Shown here: positions 14,864 through 23,866 of the stretch, in pieces
Numbering within the stretch: position 1 is the first letter of the stretch
Layout of the letters: every line of letters begins with the position of its first letter
Assembly: GCA_964412365.1 (NCBI GenBank)
Contig: CAYPOI010000012.1
Location: 1-47,555 of the forward strand
Direction of reading: 5' to 3'
Origin: CAMTWZ01 sp964412365
GTDB taxonomy: Bacteria; Bacteroidota; Rhodothermia; Balneolales; HLUCCA01
DNA: 47,555 nt
The notes under the pieces: model-generated
Told to the model about the DNA's origin: nothing
Seen by the model: only the letters and a program-made list of their open reading frames with translations
The model's database searches: none
Made by a program: the position numbers and the translations under genes

Positions 14864-17611
14864 TTACAGTTTCCGCTTGGTCTCTGTGACTTCGTACGAC
14901 TCGATCACATCACCCACTTTCAAATCATTGTAATTGTTGATGCCGATACCGCACTCATAGCCGGTAGCCACTTCGCGGACATCGTCCTTGAAGCGTTTGA
15001 GCGACGACATGGATCCGTCGAATATCACGACGCTGTCGCGAATAAGGCGGATTTTGTTCGTTCTGGCCAGCTTGCCTTCGGTGACATAACAACCTGCGAT
15101 GGTTCCGGCATTCGGCACCTTGAAGGTGTTGCGAACTTCGGCGCTACCGAGGATTTTCTCACCCAATTCCGGGCTCAACATGCCCTCGAGAGCATCATGG
15201 ATGGAATCAAGCGCATCGTAGATGACGCTGTACAGGCGGATGTCGATTTCCTCGCGTTCCGCCAATTTGCGTGCGTTGGATGTCGGACGAACCTGGAAGC
15301 CGATGATGATGGCCGATGAAGCCGATGCGAGCAATACATCCGACTCCGAAATCGCGCCGACTCCAGTATGGATGATGTTGACCTTGGCTTCCTTCGTGCC
15401 CAATTTCTGGAGAGATCCAGACAATGCCTCGATCGAACCATCCACATCCCCTTTGAGAATGAGGTTGAGCTCGGCAGTTTCGCCTTCGCGCAAACGACGG
15501 GAGATTTCGTCCAATGTGATGTGTTTGACACGACGCATATCCTGTTCGCGCTTCAACTGTTGACGCTGGGTTGCGATGTCTTTGGCGGTCTTCTCATCCG
15601 CAGTCACCATCAGACGGTCACCCGCTTGTGGAATGCCATCGAAACCGGTCATTTGAATCGGAGTGGATGGACCAGCTTCCGTGATGCGTGCGCCTTGAGC
15701 ATTTTCCATGGAACGGACACGTCCGAAGAACGGACCCGCAACGAATGGATCGCCCACTTTCATGGTACCGCGCTGAATCAGCACGTTGGCGACCACACCC
15801 TTGCCTTTGTCGATCTTCGTTTCCAACACGATCCCACTTGCACGGCGATTCGGATTGGCTTTGAGATCCATCAATTCGGCTTCGATCAATACTTTTTCGA
15901 GTAAGGTGTCGATTCCGACGCCTGTATGTGCCGAGACTTCCGCCGCTTGGGCTTTCCCGCCCCATTCTTCCACAAGAACGCCGTGATCGGACAATTGCTG
16001 GCGGATGCGGTCGGTATTGGCACCTTCCTTATCAATTTTGTTCATCGCCACAACAATCGGCACACCTGCGGCTTGCGCATGGTTGATGGCCTCGATCGTT
16101 TGCGGCATCACCATATCATCTGCGGCAATTACGAGAATGACAATATCCGTAGCCTGCGCACCACGGGCACGCATGGCAGTAAACGCTTCGTGACCCGGCG
16201 TATCCAAGAACGTGACTCGGCGTCCGTCTGGTAGATCCACGGCATAAGCACCAATGTGCTGGGTGATTCCACCGGCTTCACCGGCAGTCACACGAGATTT
16301 GCGGATGTAATCCAGCAAGGAGGTTTTACCATGGTCCACGTGACCCATGACGGTCACTACTGGAGCACGGAAGACGAGGTTCTCTTCAGAATCCTCTTCC
16401 TCGACCATATCCTCGATCATTTCTTCCGCATCCACGAAGCGCAGTTCGGCTTCATATTCCGATGCGATCAGCTCGATGGTAGAACGGTCAAGACGTTGGT
16501 TGATAGAGACGAACAATCCGATGCCCATGCACGACGTGATGATGCGATTCACCGGAACATCCAACAATTCAGCCAAGTCGCTCACCGTGATGAACTCGGT
16601 GACTTCCACAATACCTGCTTGAGTGCGTGCGAATTCTTCGGCATCCATGCGATCTTGCTCGAAATCCTCTCGACGTTGCTTACGGATTTTCTTGCGTTTC
16701 TTGTTGGCACCGCCCTTGAGCGCCGCCATCGTTTCTTTCATTTTCTTGTTGACGTCTTTTTCGTCAACGGCGCCACCTTTGCGGTCAGAAACACCCTTTT
16801 TCTTCTTCTTATTGCGATCATCCGTGGAAGTCGTTGTGCCTCCAGTCGTGGATTTCGGCTTGAGGGTGACCGTATTGGCCGCGGATGGTTTTCCATCGGT
16901 GGTCGGAGCCGCATCGCCGGGCTTGCGACCAGCTGCGATCAATTTCTTCTTCTTCTTTTTCTTTTTTGGATCGCCGTCGACCACTGCTGGAGCGGTTATG
17001 GTGATGCGGCCAAGTAGGTTAGGTCCTTTCAGACGTGTCGCACGTCCACGGATCACATCTTCTTCAGAATCCGCAGGCTCTTCAGATGCTGGTTCTGGTT
17101 CGGCAACCGGTTCCGGTTTCGGTTCTGGCTTGGTCACTTTCGCAACAGGCTCAGGCTTAGGCTCAGGCTCAGGTTCAGGCTCTGGTTTCGGAGCAGGAAC
17201 TGGAGCTGGAGTCGGTTCCGGCTTCGGTTCTGGCACAACCACTTCAACCGGCTTCGGTTTGGGAATCGGCTTCAATTCGGGCTCGATCGGAGCCAAAGGC
17301 AATGGTTCGAGCGTATCGATCGGGCTTAAGGGCAATTCCGGAACAACCGAAATCACATCATTGCGACCCGTTTGAATCGCCGTACGGAGTTCTTCATACT
17401 CACCCCGTACGCGTTCATGTTCTTTGTAACGTGCCTTGTCCACTCCAAACGCTTTCTCCACAGCCGAATACATCTCATACGACACCTTCGTATTGAACGA
17501 GTTCTGGACTTTGAAGCCGGCTTTACCCAATGTGTCGACGATCGAATCGGTCGACACATTGAATTCCTTAGCGACTTGGAATAATTTTTTATTGAAGTTG
17601 TCTTGCGACAT
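14864..17611 (-). CDS. infB: Translation initiation factor IF-2
   Basis: IF-2 is the GTPase that places initiator tRNA on the 30S subunit. The 915-residue protein starts with an IF2-N helical module (about 1-60). A low-complexity Pro/Glu/Lys region follows (about 88-185, many PEP repeats), then a lysine-rich linker with an 8-Lys run near 216-223. A second IF2-N module lies at about 335-395. The G domain has G1 GHVDHGKT at 423-430, DTPGHEAF and NKID, and is followed by the usual beta-barrel and C-terminal domains. Start and length fit the family. It lies between nusA and rbfA. Confidence 0.97.
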   Translation of the reverse strand: MSQDNFNKKLFQVAKEFNVSTDSIVDTLGKAGFKVQNSFNTKVSYEMYSAVEKAFGVDKARYKEHERVRGEYEELRTAIQTGRNDVISVVPELPLSPIDTLEPLPLAPIEPELKPIPKPKPVEVVVPEPKPEPTPAPVPAPKPEPEPEPEPKPEPVAKVTKPEPKPEPVAEPEPASEEPADSEEDVIRGRATRLKGPNLLGRITITAPAVVDGDPKKKKKKKKLIAAGRKPGDAAPTTDGKPSAANTVTLKPKSTTGGTTTSTDDRNKKKKKGVSDRKGGAVDEKDVNKKMKETMAALKGGANKKRKKIRKQRREDFEQDRMDAEEFARTQAGIVEVTEFITVSDLAELLDVPVNRIITSCMGIGLFVSINQRLDRSTIELIASEYEAELRFVDAEEMIEDMVEEEDSEENLVFRAPVVTVMGHVDHGKTSLLDYIRKSRVTAGEAGGITQHIGAYAVDLPDGRRVTFLDTPGHEAFTAMRARGAQATDIVILVIAADDMVMPQTIEAINHAQAAGVPIVVAMNKIDKEGANTDRIRQQLSDHGVLVEEWGGKAQAAEVSAHTGVGIDTLLEKVLIEAELMDLKANPNRRASGIVLETKIDKGKGVVANVLIQRGTMKVGDPFVAGPFFGRVRSMENAQGARITEAGPSTPIQMTGFDGIPQAGDRLMVTADEKTAKDIATQRQQLKREQDMRRVKHITLDEISRRLREGETAELNLILKGDVDGSIEALSGSLQKLGTKEAKVNIIHTGVGAISESDVLLASASSAIIIGFQVRPTSNARKLAEREEIDIRLYSVIYDALDSIHDALEGMLSPELGEKILGSAEVRNTFKVPNAGTIAGCYVTEGKLARTNKIRLIRDSVVIFDGSMSSLKRFKDDVREVATGYECGIGINNYNDLKVGDVIESYEVTETKRKL
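17090..17300 (-). repeat. Low-complexity Pro-Glu/Pro-Lys coding repeat in infB
   Basis: The DNA is dominated by GGCTCAGGCTCAGG-type and GGTTCCGG-type short repeats on the plus strand. They encode alternating PE and PK dipeptides in the unstructured linker of IF-2. Such repeats are prone to length change. Confidence 0.7.
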
Positions 17612-17620
17612 GCGTACCAG

Positions 17621-18880
17621 TTAGTTTGTTTCGTCTTCTTCGAATTCGGCTTGAATCGTCTTGATGATTTCCTGTGCCGTCTTCAGGTCGATTTCACCGT
17701 CGGTGCGTTTCACCAATTCGGTTTCTCCCAGATCCAGGACATCACGAGCGGTATCGCAGCCGATTTCAAACAGCTTATTGACCACCGCTTCACCGAAATC
17801 TTCCGTGAATTCATTGATGTCGATGTCATCTTCCTCATCCAACTCACGATAGACATCAATTTCCGATTCCGTGAGCATGGTTGCCAAGCGGATATTCACG
17901 CCTCGGGTGCCGATGGCACGGGAGACCTGATCCGCAGGAACCACCACTTTCGCGCGTTTACCATCCGCCGACAAATCGACAGACAGCACATCCGCAGGTT
18001 GAAGCGCGCGCTTGATGAATTCTTTCTTGTCTTTGGTGTAAGGAATCACATCGATGTTCTCGTTGCACAATTCGCGCACGATCGAATGGATGCGGATCCC
18101 TTTCATGCCCACGCACGCGCCTACAGCATCAACACGCTCATCGTGGGAAATCACGGCGACTTTGCTGCGCTCTCCGGGCTCACGAACCACCTTGATGATT
18201 TCGATGATGCCATCGAACACTTCCGGGATCTCATTTTCGAACAAACGCTCCAGGAAAACCGGAGATGTGCGGGAAATGATGACAGCCGGGTTGCCGTTCT
18301 CACGCTTCACTTCGATCACAGCGGCACGGATCGTATCGCCTTTGCGGTAACGGTCTTTGTAAATCTGCTGTGATTTCGGAAGGATGAGTTCCACACCGTT
18401 GTGGTTGACCAAAATGTCTTTCGTGCGAACCTGATACACATCACCGAGGATGATCTCGCCAATGCGGTCAGAATAATCCAGGAACACATTGTCTTTCTCG
18501 ATCTCGCGGATGCGCTGCGCCAGGGTCTGACGGGCGGTCATCACCGCACGGCGACCGAAATCCTCGATATGCACCTCTTGTGCGAATTGGTCATACAGAT
18601 CCAGATCCTTGTCGAATTTATGCGCTTCAGAAATACCGATTTCTGAAACAGGATTGCTGATCTCATCATCCGGCACCACTTCACGGACATGCAAAATCTG
18701 CAGTTCGCCGCGATCCGGGTTCAAAATGACCTCAAAGCCTTCGTCGGATTCGTATTTCTTGCGAATCATCGAACGGAACACGTCTTCGAGAATCGACAGG
18801 AGGATGTCGCGATTGATTCCCTTCTCTTTCGCGATCTCAGCGAAGGAGTGAATGATGAGTTTGGAAATATCCGTTTGCAT
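17621..18880 (-). CDS. nusA: Transcription termination/antitermination factor NusA
   Basis: NusA binds RNA polymerase and modulates pausing, termination and antitermination. The 419 residues contain the N-terminal RNAP-binding domain (1 to about 125) and an S1 domain (GEIILGDVYQVRTKDILVNHNGVELILPK). Two KH domains follow, with VGACVGMKGIRIHSIVREL and AIGTRGVNIRLATMLT. The short C-terminal part after 345 resembles one helix-hairpin-helix repeat (LFEIGCDTARDVLDL). It starts 20 nt after rimP. Confidence 0.96.
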   Translation of the reverse strand: MQTDISKLIIHSFAEIAKEKGINRDILLSILEDVFRSMIRKKYESDEGFEVILNPDRGELQILHVREVVPDDEISNPVSEIGISEAHKFDKDLDLYDQFAQEVHIEDFGRRAVMTARQTLAQRIREIEKDNVFLDYSDRIGEIILGDVYQVRTKDILVNHNGVELILPKSQQIYKDRYRKGDTIRAAVIEVKRENGNPAVIISRTSPVFLERLFENEIPEVFDGIIEIIKVVREPGERSKVAVISHDERVDAVGACVGMKGIRIHSIVRELCNENIDVIPYTKDKKEFIKRALQPADVLSVDLSADGKRAKVVVPADQVSRAIGTRGVNIRLATMLTESEIDVYRELDEEDDIDINEFTEDFGEAVVNKLFEIGCDTARDVLDLGETELVKRTDGEIDLKTAQEIIKTIQAEFEEDETN

Positions 18881-18900
18881 GTGTGACGTGCGGATTAGAA

Positions 18901-19365
18901 TTATTTGAAAACAGGGATGATTTTGACCTCACGACCTTCCGAGAACGCGATCACATGTTGCGCACCTTTCTCTTCGGTAATCGTAAAATCAGAATCGGTA
19001 ACGTTGGAAAGCTTGCCTTTGAGATGATGGGTCTGGTCTTCGAACCGCCATTTTACCGCCGCATGACGGCCGACGTTGGTGCGAAACTGGCGGACATCCA
19101 TCAACGGACGATCCAAGCCAGGCGACGATACATTCAGCGTGAACGATTCCGGAACATCGGTGCGCGCTTCCAGATGGAAAACAATCTCGCGACTCAGGTT
19201 TGCGCACGCATCGATGCTCACTCCACCTTTTTCCGATTCGAGGTAAATCCATATTATAGGCGCAGCTGTCGCGCCCTTGATCTCCATGTCAACCAGATAC
19301 AAGGGCTCATCCGACAAAAGCCGTTCAACCAATTCCGTCAGAATATCTCGCAGATCCAAAGCCAT
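18901..19365 (-). CDS. rimP: Ribosome maturation factor RimP
   Basis: RimP acts in 30S assembly. From MALDLRDILTELVERLL the protein is 154 residues, the usual size, with PLYLVDMEIKG, CANLSREI and the hallmark FTLNVSSPGLDRPL. An upstream in-frame start at 19410 is rejected because it would put the first codons inside a terminator-like hairpin. It is the first gene of the conserved operon, with a candidate promoter at 19423-19453 and a U-tract hairpin just before the coding region. Confidence 0.93.
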   Translation of the reverse strand: MALDLRDILTELVERLLSDEPLYLVDMEIKGATAAPIIWIYLESEKGGVSIDACANLSREIVFHLEARTDVPESFTLNVSSPGLDRPLMDVRQFRTNVGRHAAVKWRFEDQTHHLKGKLSNVTDSDFTITEEKGAQHVIAFSEGREVKIIPVFK

Positions 19366-19382
19366 TTCCGGTTCATCTATAT

Positions 19383-19414
19383 AAAAAAAAGTGAGACGGT
19401 CGGCGCTCACTTTT
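19383..19414 (-). promoter_or_regulatory. Terminator-like hairpin in the rimP leader (possible attenuator)
   Basis: AAAAGTGAG and CTCACTTTT form a perfect 9-bp stem around a 10-nt loop. On the minus strand the descending arm runs into a tract of eight T, then ATATAG and the rimP start 18 nt after the T-tract. Since no gene ends here, it looks like a leader terminator. On the plus strand only four T follow. Confidence 0.6.
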
Positions 19415-19422
19415 CAGATCGA

Positions 19423-19453
19423 CAATTTAGGACTTTACGCCTTTGAAAACAAA
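19423..19453 (-). promoter_or_regulatory. Candidate promoter of the rimP operon
   Basis: On the minus strand TTTG (19450-19453) is followed after 20 nt by TAAATTG (19423-19429). This is close to the Bacteroidota pattern TTTG-N19/21-TAnnTTTG, with one T missing in the -7 box. Transcription would start a few bases later, directly before the hairpin. It overlaps the start of the divergent DUF192 gene. Confidence 0.4.
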
Positions 19454-19908
19454 TCACATATGTGCTCTCGTTGCGATTCTACTGTTTGTTTCGTGCCAGG
19501 AAACCGTGCCCGAACGTCCAGTTCTGTCCGGTCGTGTTGTCGAGTTCACAGGTGCGCTATCCTTCACCAGTTCGACGGGTGATTCCATCACAACCGTTCG
19601 GATTGCCATCGCCGATTCGGATGATGAGCGCTCCGCCGGACTGATGGATGTCAGATCGTTGGGCGATGTTGTTCATTTTTGATCGTCAAGAACCTCTTAG
19701 TTTCTGGATGGCCAACACTCCCCTTTCCTTGGACATGTATTTCGTGAACGAGGATTTTGAGATCGTTCGCATCCACACCGGCACAACCCCATTTTCGCGC
19801 CAATCCTATGCATCCGAGCTTCCAGCCCGATATGTGGTGGAAGTAAATGCGGGCTTCACATTAACCCACGACCTGAAAGAGGGAGATCGAATCCGAATCC
19901 ATGATTGA
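19443..19908 (+). pseudogene. DUF192 lipoprotein, interrupted by a frameshift
   Basis: A TTG start gives MKTNHICALVAILLFVSC, a lipoprotein signal with a lipobox Cys, then the beginning of a DUF192 domain (IADSDDERSAGLMDVRSLG). The frame stops at 19682. The rest of the domain continues in the +1 frame from about 19660 to 19908: MLFIFDRQEPLSFWMANTPL, then PARYVVEVNAGF. Dropping one G of the GGG at 19661-19663 would join the parts into an apparently complete protein of about 154 residues. This may be a real mutation or an assembly error. The gene overlaps the ABC ATPase start by 8 nt and probably belongs to the same operon. DUF192 has no settled biochemical function. Confidence 0.8.
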
Positions 19909-20533
19909 ATTCAAGAACGTCACAAAGTCCTATTCACAGCCGATTTTATCCATACCGGAACTCACGATTCCGGATAAATCGCAGTTCGGCGTGTTTGGTC
20001 CGTCGGGCACCGGAAAAACTACATTCCTGCATCTTATCTCGGGATTGATCCTTCCAACGACTGGACAAATCCATGTTGCAGGGACAGACATCACCGCTTT
20101 GAAAGAAGCCCAACGGGATGTGTTTCGTGCCAATCATGTGGGGTACATTTTTCAAACGTTCAATCTGGTCGAAGGGTATTCCGCGATGGAGAATGTGATG
20201 TTGGGTCAAGTGTTTCTCAAAGGAAAAGCGAACAAAGAGAAGGCTGCAGACATGTTGGAAAAAGTCGGATTGGCAGACCGAATGAATCATAAACCATCTG
20301 AATTATCTGTAGGCCAACAGCAACGGGTGAGCATCGCCCGGGCCTTGGTCAATGATCCGGACATTCTGTTGGCGGATGAACCGACCGGAAGTTTGGATGC
20401 GGCCTCATCCGCGTCTGTGATGGATCTCATCCTCTCTTTTTCTTCCGGGCGCACATTGTTGTTGGTCTCCCATGATTCCAATGTGTTGGATCGGTTCAGC
20501 GAACGCATTTCGTTATTGGAGTTTCAACCATGA
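19901..20533 (+). CDS. ABC transporter ATP-binding protein, MacB/LolD type
   Basis: This is a 210-residue nucleotide-binding subunit. It has Walker A GPSGTGKT, Q-loop region YIFQTFNLVEGYSAMENV, signature LSVGQQQR (second residue not the usual G), Walker B ILLADEPTGSLD and switch His in LVSHDSN. The type pairs with FtsX-fold permeases that move lipoproteins, peptides or other envelope substrates by mechanotransmission rather than through a channel. It overlaps the permease gene by 4 nt and the DUF192 gene by 8 nt. Confidence 0.9.
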   Translation: MIEFKNVTKSYSQPILSIPELTIPDKSQFGVFGPSGTGKTTFLHLISGLILPTTGQIHVAGTDITALKEAQRDVFRANHVGYIFQTFNLVEGYSAMENVMLGQVFLKGKANKEKAADMLEKVGLADRMNHKPSELSVGQQQRVSIARALVNDPDILLADEPTGSLDAASSASVMDLILSFSSGRTLLLVSHDSNVLDRFSERISLLEFQP

Positions 20534-21846
20534 CCCTATTCACCATTGTACGAAAAAACCTCACGAAACGAAGCCTCAGCACGAGTCTGACGATTTTGTC
20601 GGTCGCGGTTGGTGTCGGGCTTGTATTGGCCGTGACCACCATCCAACAGCAGACAGAAGACGCGTATCGGCAGACATCCGCTGGATTCGACTTGATTCTT
20701 GCCGCCAAGGGAAGTGCGATGCAAACCACACTTAATACGATGTATCATTTGGAAACATCGACCGGAGTGATTCCCTACGCCTTGTACGAAGCCGCCTTGC
20801 GCGATCCGCGAGTCGAGTACGCCTATCCTCTGTATGTCGGCGATTCGTATCGCGGCATCCGTGTTGTGGGCACATCCGAATCCTTCCTGCGGTTCGGAGA
20901 GCCGATCAAAGCCAAGAGCTTCCGTATGGCGGATGGGCACGCGTTCAGCGGCTTGTTTGAAATCGTGTTGGGTTCATCCGCCGCCAAACGCACCGGACAC
21001 GTTATTGGCGATACACTGACCATCTCCCACGGATTGGTGGAAGTGGCCGAAGGCGCTGAAGCGATGGATCATGATCATTTGCCTGTGATTGTGGTAGGCA
21101 TTCTTGAACCAACCGGAACTGCGCATGATAACGTGATTTTTACTGACTACAAGACGACGAGCGCTCTGCACAGCGTTGAGTTTCAAAACCATTTGCATGC
21201 CGATGAACTTGATCATGAGCATACATCCGATGAAATCGAGGTCAAGCAACTGGATGCGGTGATGTTGCGCATGAAAAATCCGCAGGCCGCTCTGCAGTTG
21301 GCCGGACTCATCAATTATCCGACTCCAGACAATCCATTCATGCGGATGCAGATGGCACGTGATCCGTTCTTCCCGTTCAAAACCGTCATCATGGCGGTCA
21401 TCCCTGCGCAACAGATTTCCGCACTGCTATCGATTGTTGGCAACGCCGAGCGTGTTCTGAAATGGGTGTCTTCCTTCGTGATTGTCGTGGCTTTGCTATC
21501 TGTGCTCATCGCTTTGTACAACACGATGGAAGGACGTCGGCGGGATTTGGCCATTTTCCGCACGTTGGGTGCGCGGCGCACGACGTTGTTATGGATCATG
21601 ATGTTCGAATCGTCTGCGATCGTATTAATTGGCTCTGCCTTAGGATGGCTTGGTGGACAGCTGTTGGTATCCGCCCTCGCTCCTTTCCTGATGGATTCAG
21701 CCGGCATCGTAGTTCGTGCCTTTCAACACGATTCAAGCGCCCTTCTCGTTATCTTGTTGATGATCGGGATTGGAATCCTGATCGGCATGGTTCCTGGAAT
21801 CAAAGCCTATCGCAACGACCCTGTACAAAATCTGTCTCCCATCTGA
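20530..21846 (+). CDS. FtsX/MacB-type ABC permease with a histidine-rich periplasmic region
   Basis: This 438-residue permease has one N-terminal transmembrane helix (about 18-38), a large periplasmic domain, and three C-terminal helices (about 312-332, 358-388 and 402-425). The C-terminal FtsX domain contains RRRDLAIFRTLGARRTTLL. In the periplasmic part, HDHLPVIVVGILEPTGTAHD is followed by HLHADELDHEHTSDE; residues 179-231 hold ten His with many Asp and Glu, suggesting metal binding. Family members next to a DUF3299 gene occur in a Zur-regulated operon of Pseudomonas aeruginosa (PA4063-PA4066). From that I infer a link to zinc, not a proven function. Confidence 0.85.
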   Translation: MTLFTIVRKNLTKRSLSTSLTILSVAVGVGLVLAVTTIQQQTEDAYRQTSAGFDLILAAKGSAMQTTLNTMYHLETSTGVIPYALYEAALRDPRVEYAYPLYVGDSYRGIRVVGTSESFLRFGEPIKAKSFRMADGHAFSGLFEIVLGSSAAKRTGHVIGDTLTISHGLVEVAEGAEAMDHDHLPVIVVGILEPTGTAHDNVIFTDYKTTSALHSVEFQNHLHADELDHEHTSDEIEVKQLDAVMLRMKNPQAALQLAGLINYPTPDNPFMRMQMARDPFFPFKTVIMAVIPAQQISALLSIVGNAERVLKWVSSFVIVVALLSVLIALYNTMEGRRRDLAIFRTLGARRTTLLWIMMFESSAIVLIGSALGWLGGQLLVSALAPFLMDSAGIVVRAFQHDSSALLVILLMIGIGILIGMVPGIKAYRNDPVQNLSPI

Positions 21847-21847
21847 C

Positions 21848-22321
21848 ATGAAACGCTTCTCTCTCCTCTCTCTCATCATCGTGATTTCCGCATTTTCACT
21901 CGCACCCTCGCGCGTGTATTTCAAAGACTTGAGGAAATATCACATGGGTTCCAAAACAATTCCCGCTGATGTGAAGACATTGGATGGGAAACAGATTTCC
22001 ATTGTCGGATATATGGTTCCGTTCGACAGCGTCGACAAAATCGACCGATTTGTGCTCCTTCAAGCTCCCTTCATGGGGTGTTACCATGTGCCCCCGCCTC
22101 AGCCAAATGAATCGGTTCTGGTGAACTCGAAACGCGTGAGTCCGGATTTGTCCTACGACCCGGTGATGATCACGGGCACTCTCAAAATCGAAGAAAGTTA
22201 CGTGGAAGGGTATTTGGTGAGCTTATACACCTTGAATGCGACGGCTATTCGTCCGGCTCAGCAAAAAGACGCCGAGTTGGACGGTCTGCCGGCCAACTTC
22301 CATATGTTCAGCGAGTTTTAA
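21848..22321 (+). CDS. DUF3299 periplasmic protein
   Basis: The 157-residue protein has an N-terminal signal segment (MKRFSLLSLIIVISAFSLA) and is probably exported. The DUF3299 core is clear: LDGKQISIVGYMVPFDS, then FVLLQAPFMGCYHVPPPQPNE with the conserved Cys-x-His-Val-Pro-Pro-Pro, and VMITGTLKI near the end. Its function is unknown; the Cys and His could bind a metal. It starts 1 nt after the permease stop and is the last gene of the operon, overlapping the convergent fbp gene by 14 bp. Confidence 0.85.
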   Translation: MKRFSLLSLIIVISAFSLAPSRVYFKDLRKYHMGSKTIPADVKTLDGKQISIVGYMVPFDSVDKIDRFVLLQAPFMGCYHVPPPQPNESVLVNSKRVSPDLSYDPVMITGTLKIEESYVEGYLVSLYTLNATAIRPAQQKDAELDGLPANFHMFSEF

Positions 22322-23288
22322 GAAAACCCAGCAGTTGCGTCATGTTTTCCGGTGACCCCATGTAGACGGGAACCCGCTGATGGATGTCGGTCGGAACGAT
22401 GTCCATGATTCGCATGGACCCGGTGCTTGCCACACCTCCGGCCTGTTCAACCAGGAACGCCATCGGGTTGCCTTCATACATCAACCGCAGCTTGCCATCT
22501 GGCAATTTGGCACTCTCCGGATACAAGAAAATGCCGCCCAATATGAGTGTGCGATGCACGTCCGACACCATCGAGCCGATATATCTCGTGGTGAGCGGTG
22601 ATTCCGATTTGATGTGATCCCAATAGGCCTTGAGTTCGGGCGACCATGAGCGGCGATTCCCTTCGTTCACACTTAGGATATCCCCTTTTGCTGGAATTCG
22701 GATCTGTTCTTCAGATAAAAAGAACTCGCCGATGCTTGGCTCAAGTGTGAATTCCGTGACACCCATGCCCGTGGTATACAGCAGCTTGGTATTGGTACCG
22801 AAAAGCACGTATCCAGCCGCGATCTGACGTGTTCCAGGCTGAAGCAGATCCATATCGCCGGGCTCGTCGCCTTCATGGATGATGCGCTGAAACACGGAGA
22901 AAATCGTGCCGATAGAGACGTTCACATCCACGTTGGAGGATCCGTCCAACGGGTCCATAAACACAATGTATTTGGCGGAACTTTGGCGAAGCCGGATGAC
23001 GCCTTCACTTTCTTCGGATACGATCATACAGACCGAGCCGGAGCGCGATAATGCGCGGATCAATTGATCGTTGGCGAACAGATCGAGCCGTTTGACCGAT
23101 TCGCCGTGCACATTCATCGAACCTGCGGTGCCGAGGATCTGTGCGAGTCCAGCCCGGTTCACTTCTTTTGAGATGATTTTGGAAGCGAGTGAGATATCCC
23201 GCAACAATTGAGACAACTCCCCTTTCGCGCCGGGAAACTTGTTCTGGCTCTTGAGGATGTACTCTTCGAGGGTGATCAGGCGTCCCAT
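22308..23288 (-). CDS. fbp: Fructose-1,6-bisphosphatase class I
   Basis: The enzyme removes the 1-phosphate of fructose 1,6-bisphosphate in gluconeogenesis. The 326 residues show the metal-site motif VFMDPLDGSSNVDVNVSIGTIFSV, then MIVSEESEG, YIGSMVSDVHRTLILGGIFLYP and LRLMYEGNPMAFLVEQAGG, all typical of class I. It overlaps coaE by 13 nt and is the last gene of the long minus-strand run. Confidence 0.96.
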   Translation of the reverse strand: MGRLITLEEYILKSQNKFPGAKGELSQLLRDISLASKIISKEVNRAGLAQILGTAGSMNVHGESVKRLDLFANDQLIRALSRSGSVCMIVSEESEGVIRLRQSSAKYIVFMDPLDGSSNVDVNVSIGTIFSVFQRIIHEGDEPGDMDLLQPGTRQIAAGYVLFGTNTKLLYTTGMGVTEFTLEPSIGEFFLSEEQIRIPAKGDILSVNEGNRRSWSPELKAYWDHIKSESPLTTRYIGSMVSDVHRTLILGGIFLYPESAKLPDGKLRLMYEGNPMAFLVEQAGGVASTGSMRIMDIVPTDIHQRVPVYMGSPENMTQLLGFLKTR

Positions 23289-23866
23289 TGCCGGTATAAG
23301 CTTTCAGCCGTTTTACGAAGCTCCACCAAGTCGCCGGTGTTTTGAATCACGATATCGCAAAGGGGCGCTAATTCGGCGTCTGATTTCTGATGCGCCATCC
23401 GTTGCATCACTGAATGACGGGATACTCCGTCACGTGCCATGGCCCGACGGATGCGATCTTCCATCGGTGCGGAAACGAGAACGACCACATCCAACTCTGG
23501 GGGGCGTCCGTGTGCCAAAAGAACAGCCGCTTCGCGGATGAGGACCTTGACCCCTTCCTCTTCAGCGAACACATCCATAGCTTCGATTCGTTTGTAGACG
23601 GATGGATGCACGATTTTGGTAAGCTGATCCAGCTTTCCTTCCTCGAATGCCTCCTGGGCTAAGAAGGTTCGGTTCAACTTTCCATTGTCCAAATAGGCTT
23701 CCGGTCCGAAGACCCGGATCACATCTTGCTTGATCTCATGAGAGTGCGATAAGATCTCTTTGGCGAGGTTGTCTGAATCGATGACAAACGCGCCCATGTC
23801 GCGCCACATATTGCAGATAGAGGACTTTCCGCTGCCCATTCCGCCAGTTACGCCAATTCGTTTCAT
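23276..23866 (-). CDS. coaE: Dephospho-CoA kinase
   Basis: CoaE performs the last step of coenzyme A synthesis. The 196-residue protein begins with IGVTGGMGSGKSSICNMW, the P-loop. DSDNLAKEIL and DVVVLVSAPMEDRIRRAMARDG are the substrate and lid regions. It overlaps nadB by 4 nt and fbp by 13 nt. Confidence 0.94.
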   Translation of the reverse strand: MKRIGVTGGMGSGKSSICNMWRDMGAFVIDSDNLAKEILSHSHEIKQDVIRVFGPEAYLDNGKLNRTFLAQEAFEEGKLDQLTKIVHPSVYKRIEAMDVFAEEEGVKVLIREAAVLLAHGRPPELDVVVLVSAPMEDRIRRAMARDGVSRHSVMQRMAHQKSDAELAPLCDIVIQNTGDLVELRKTAESLYRQWDA

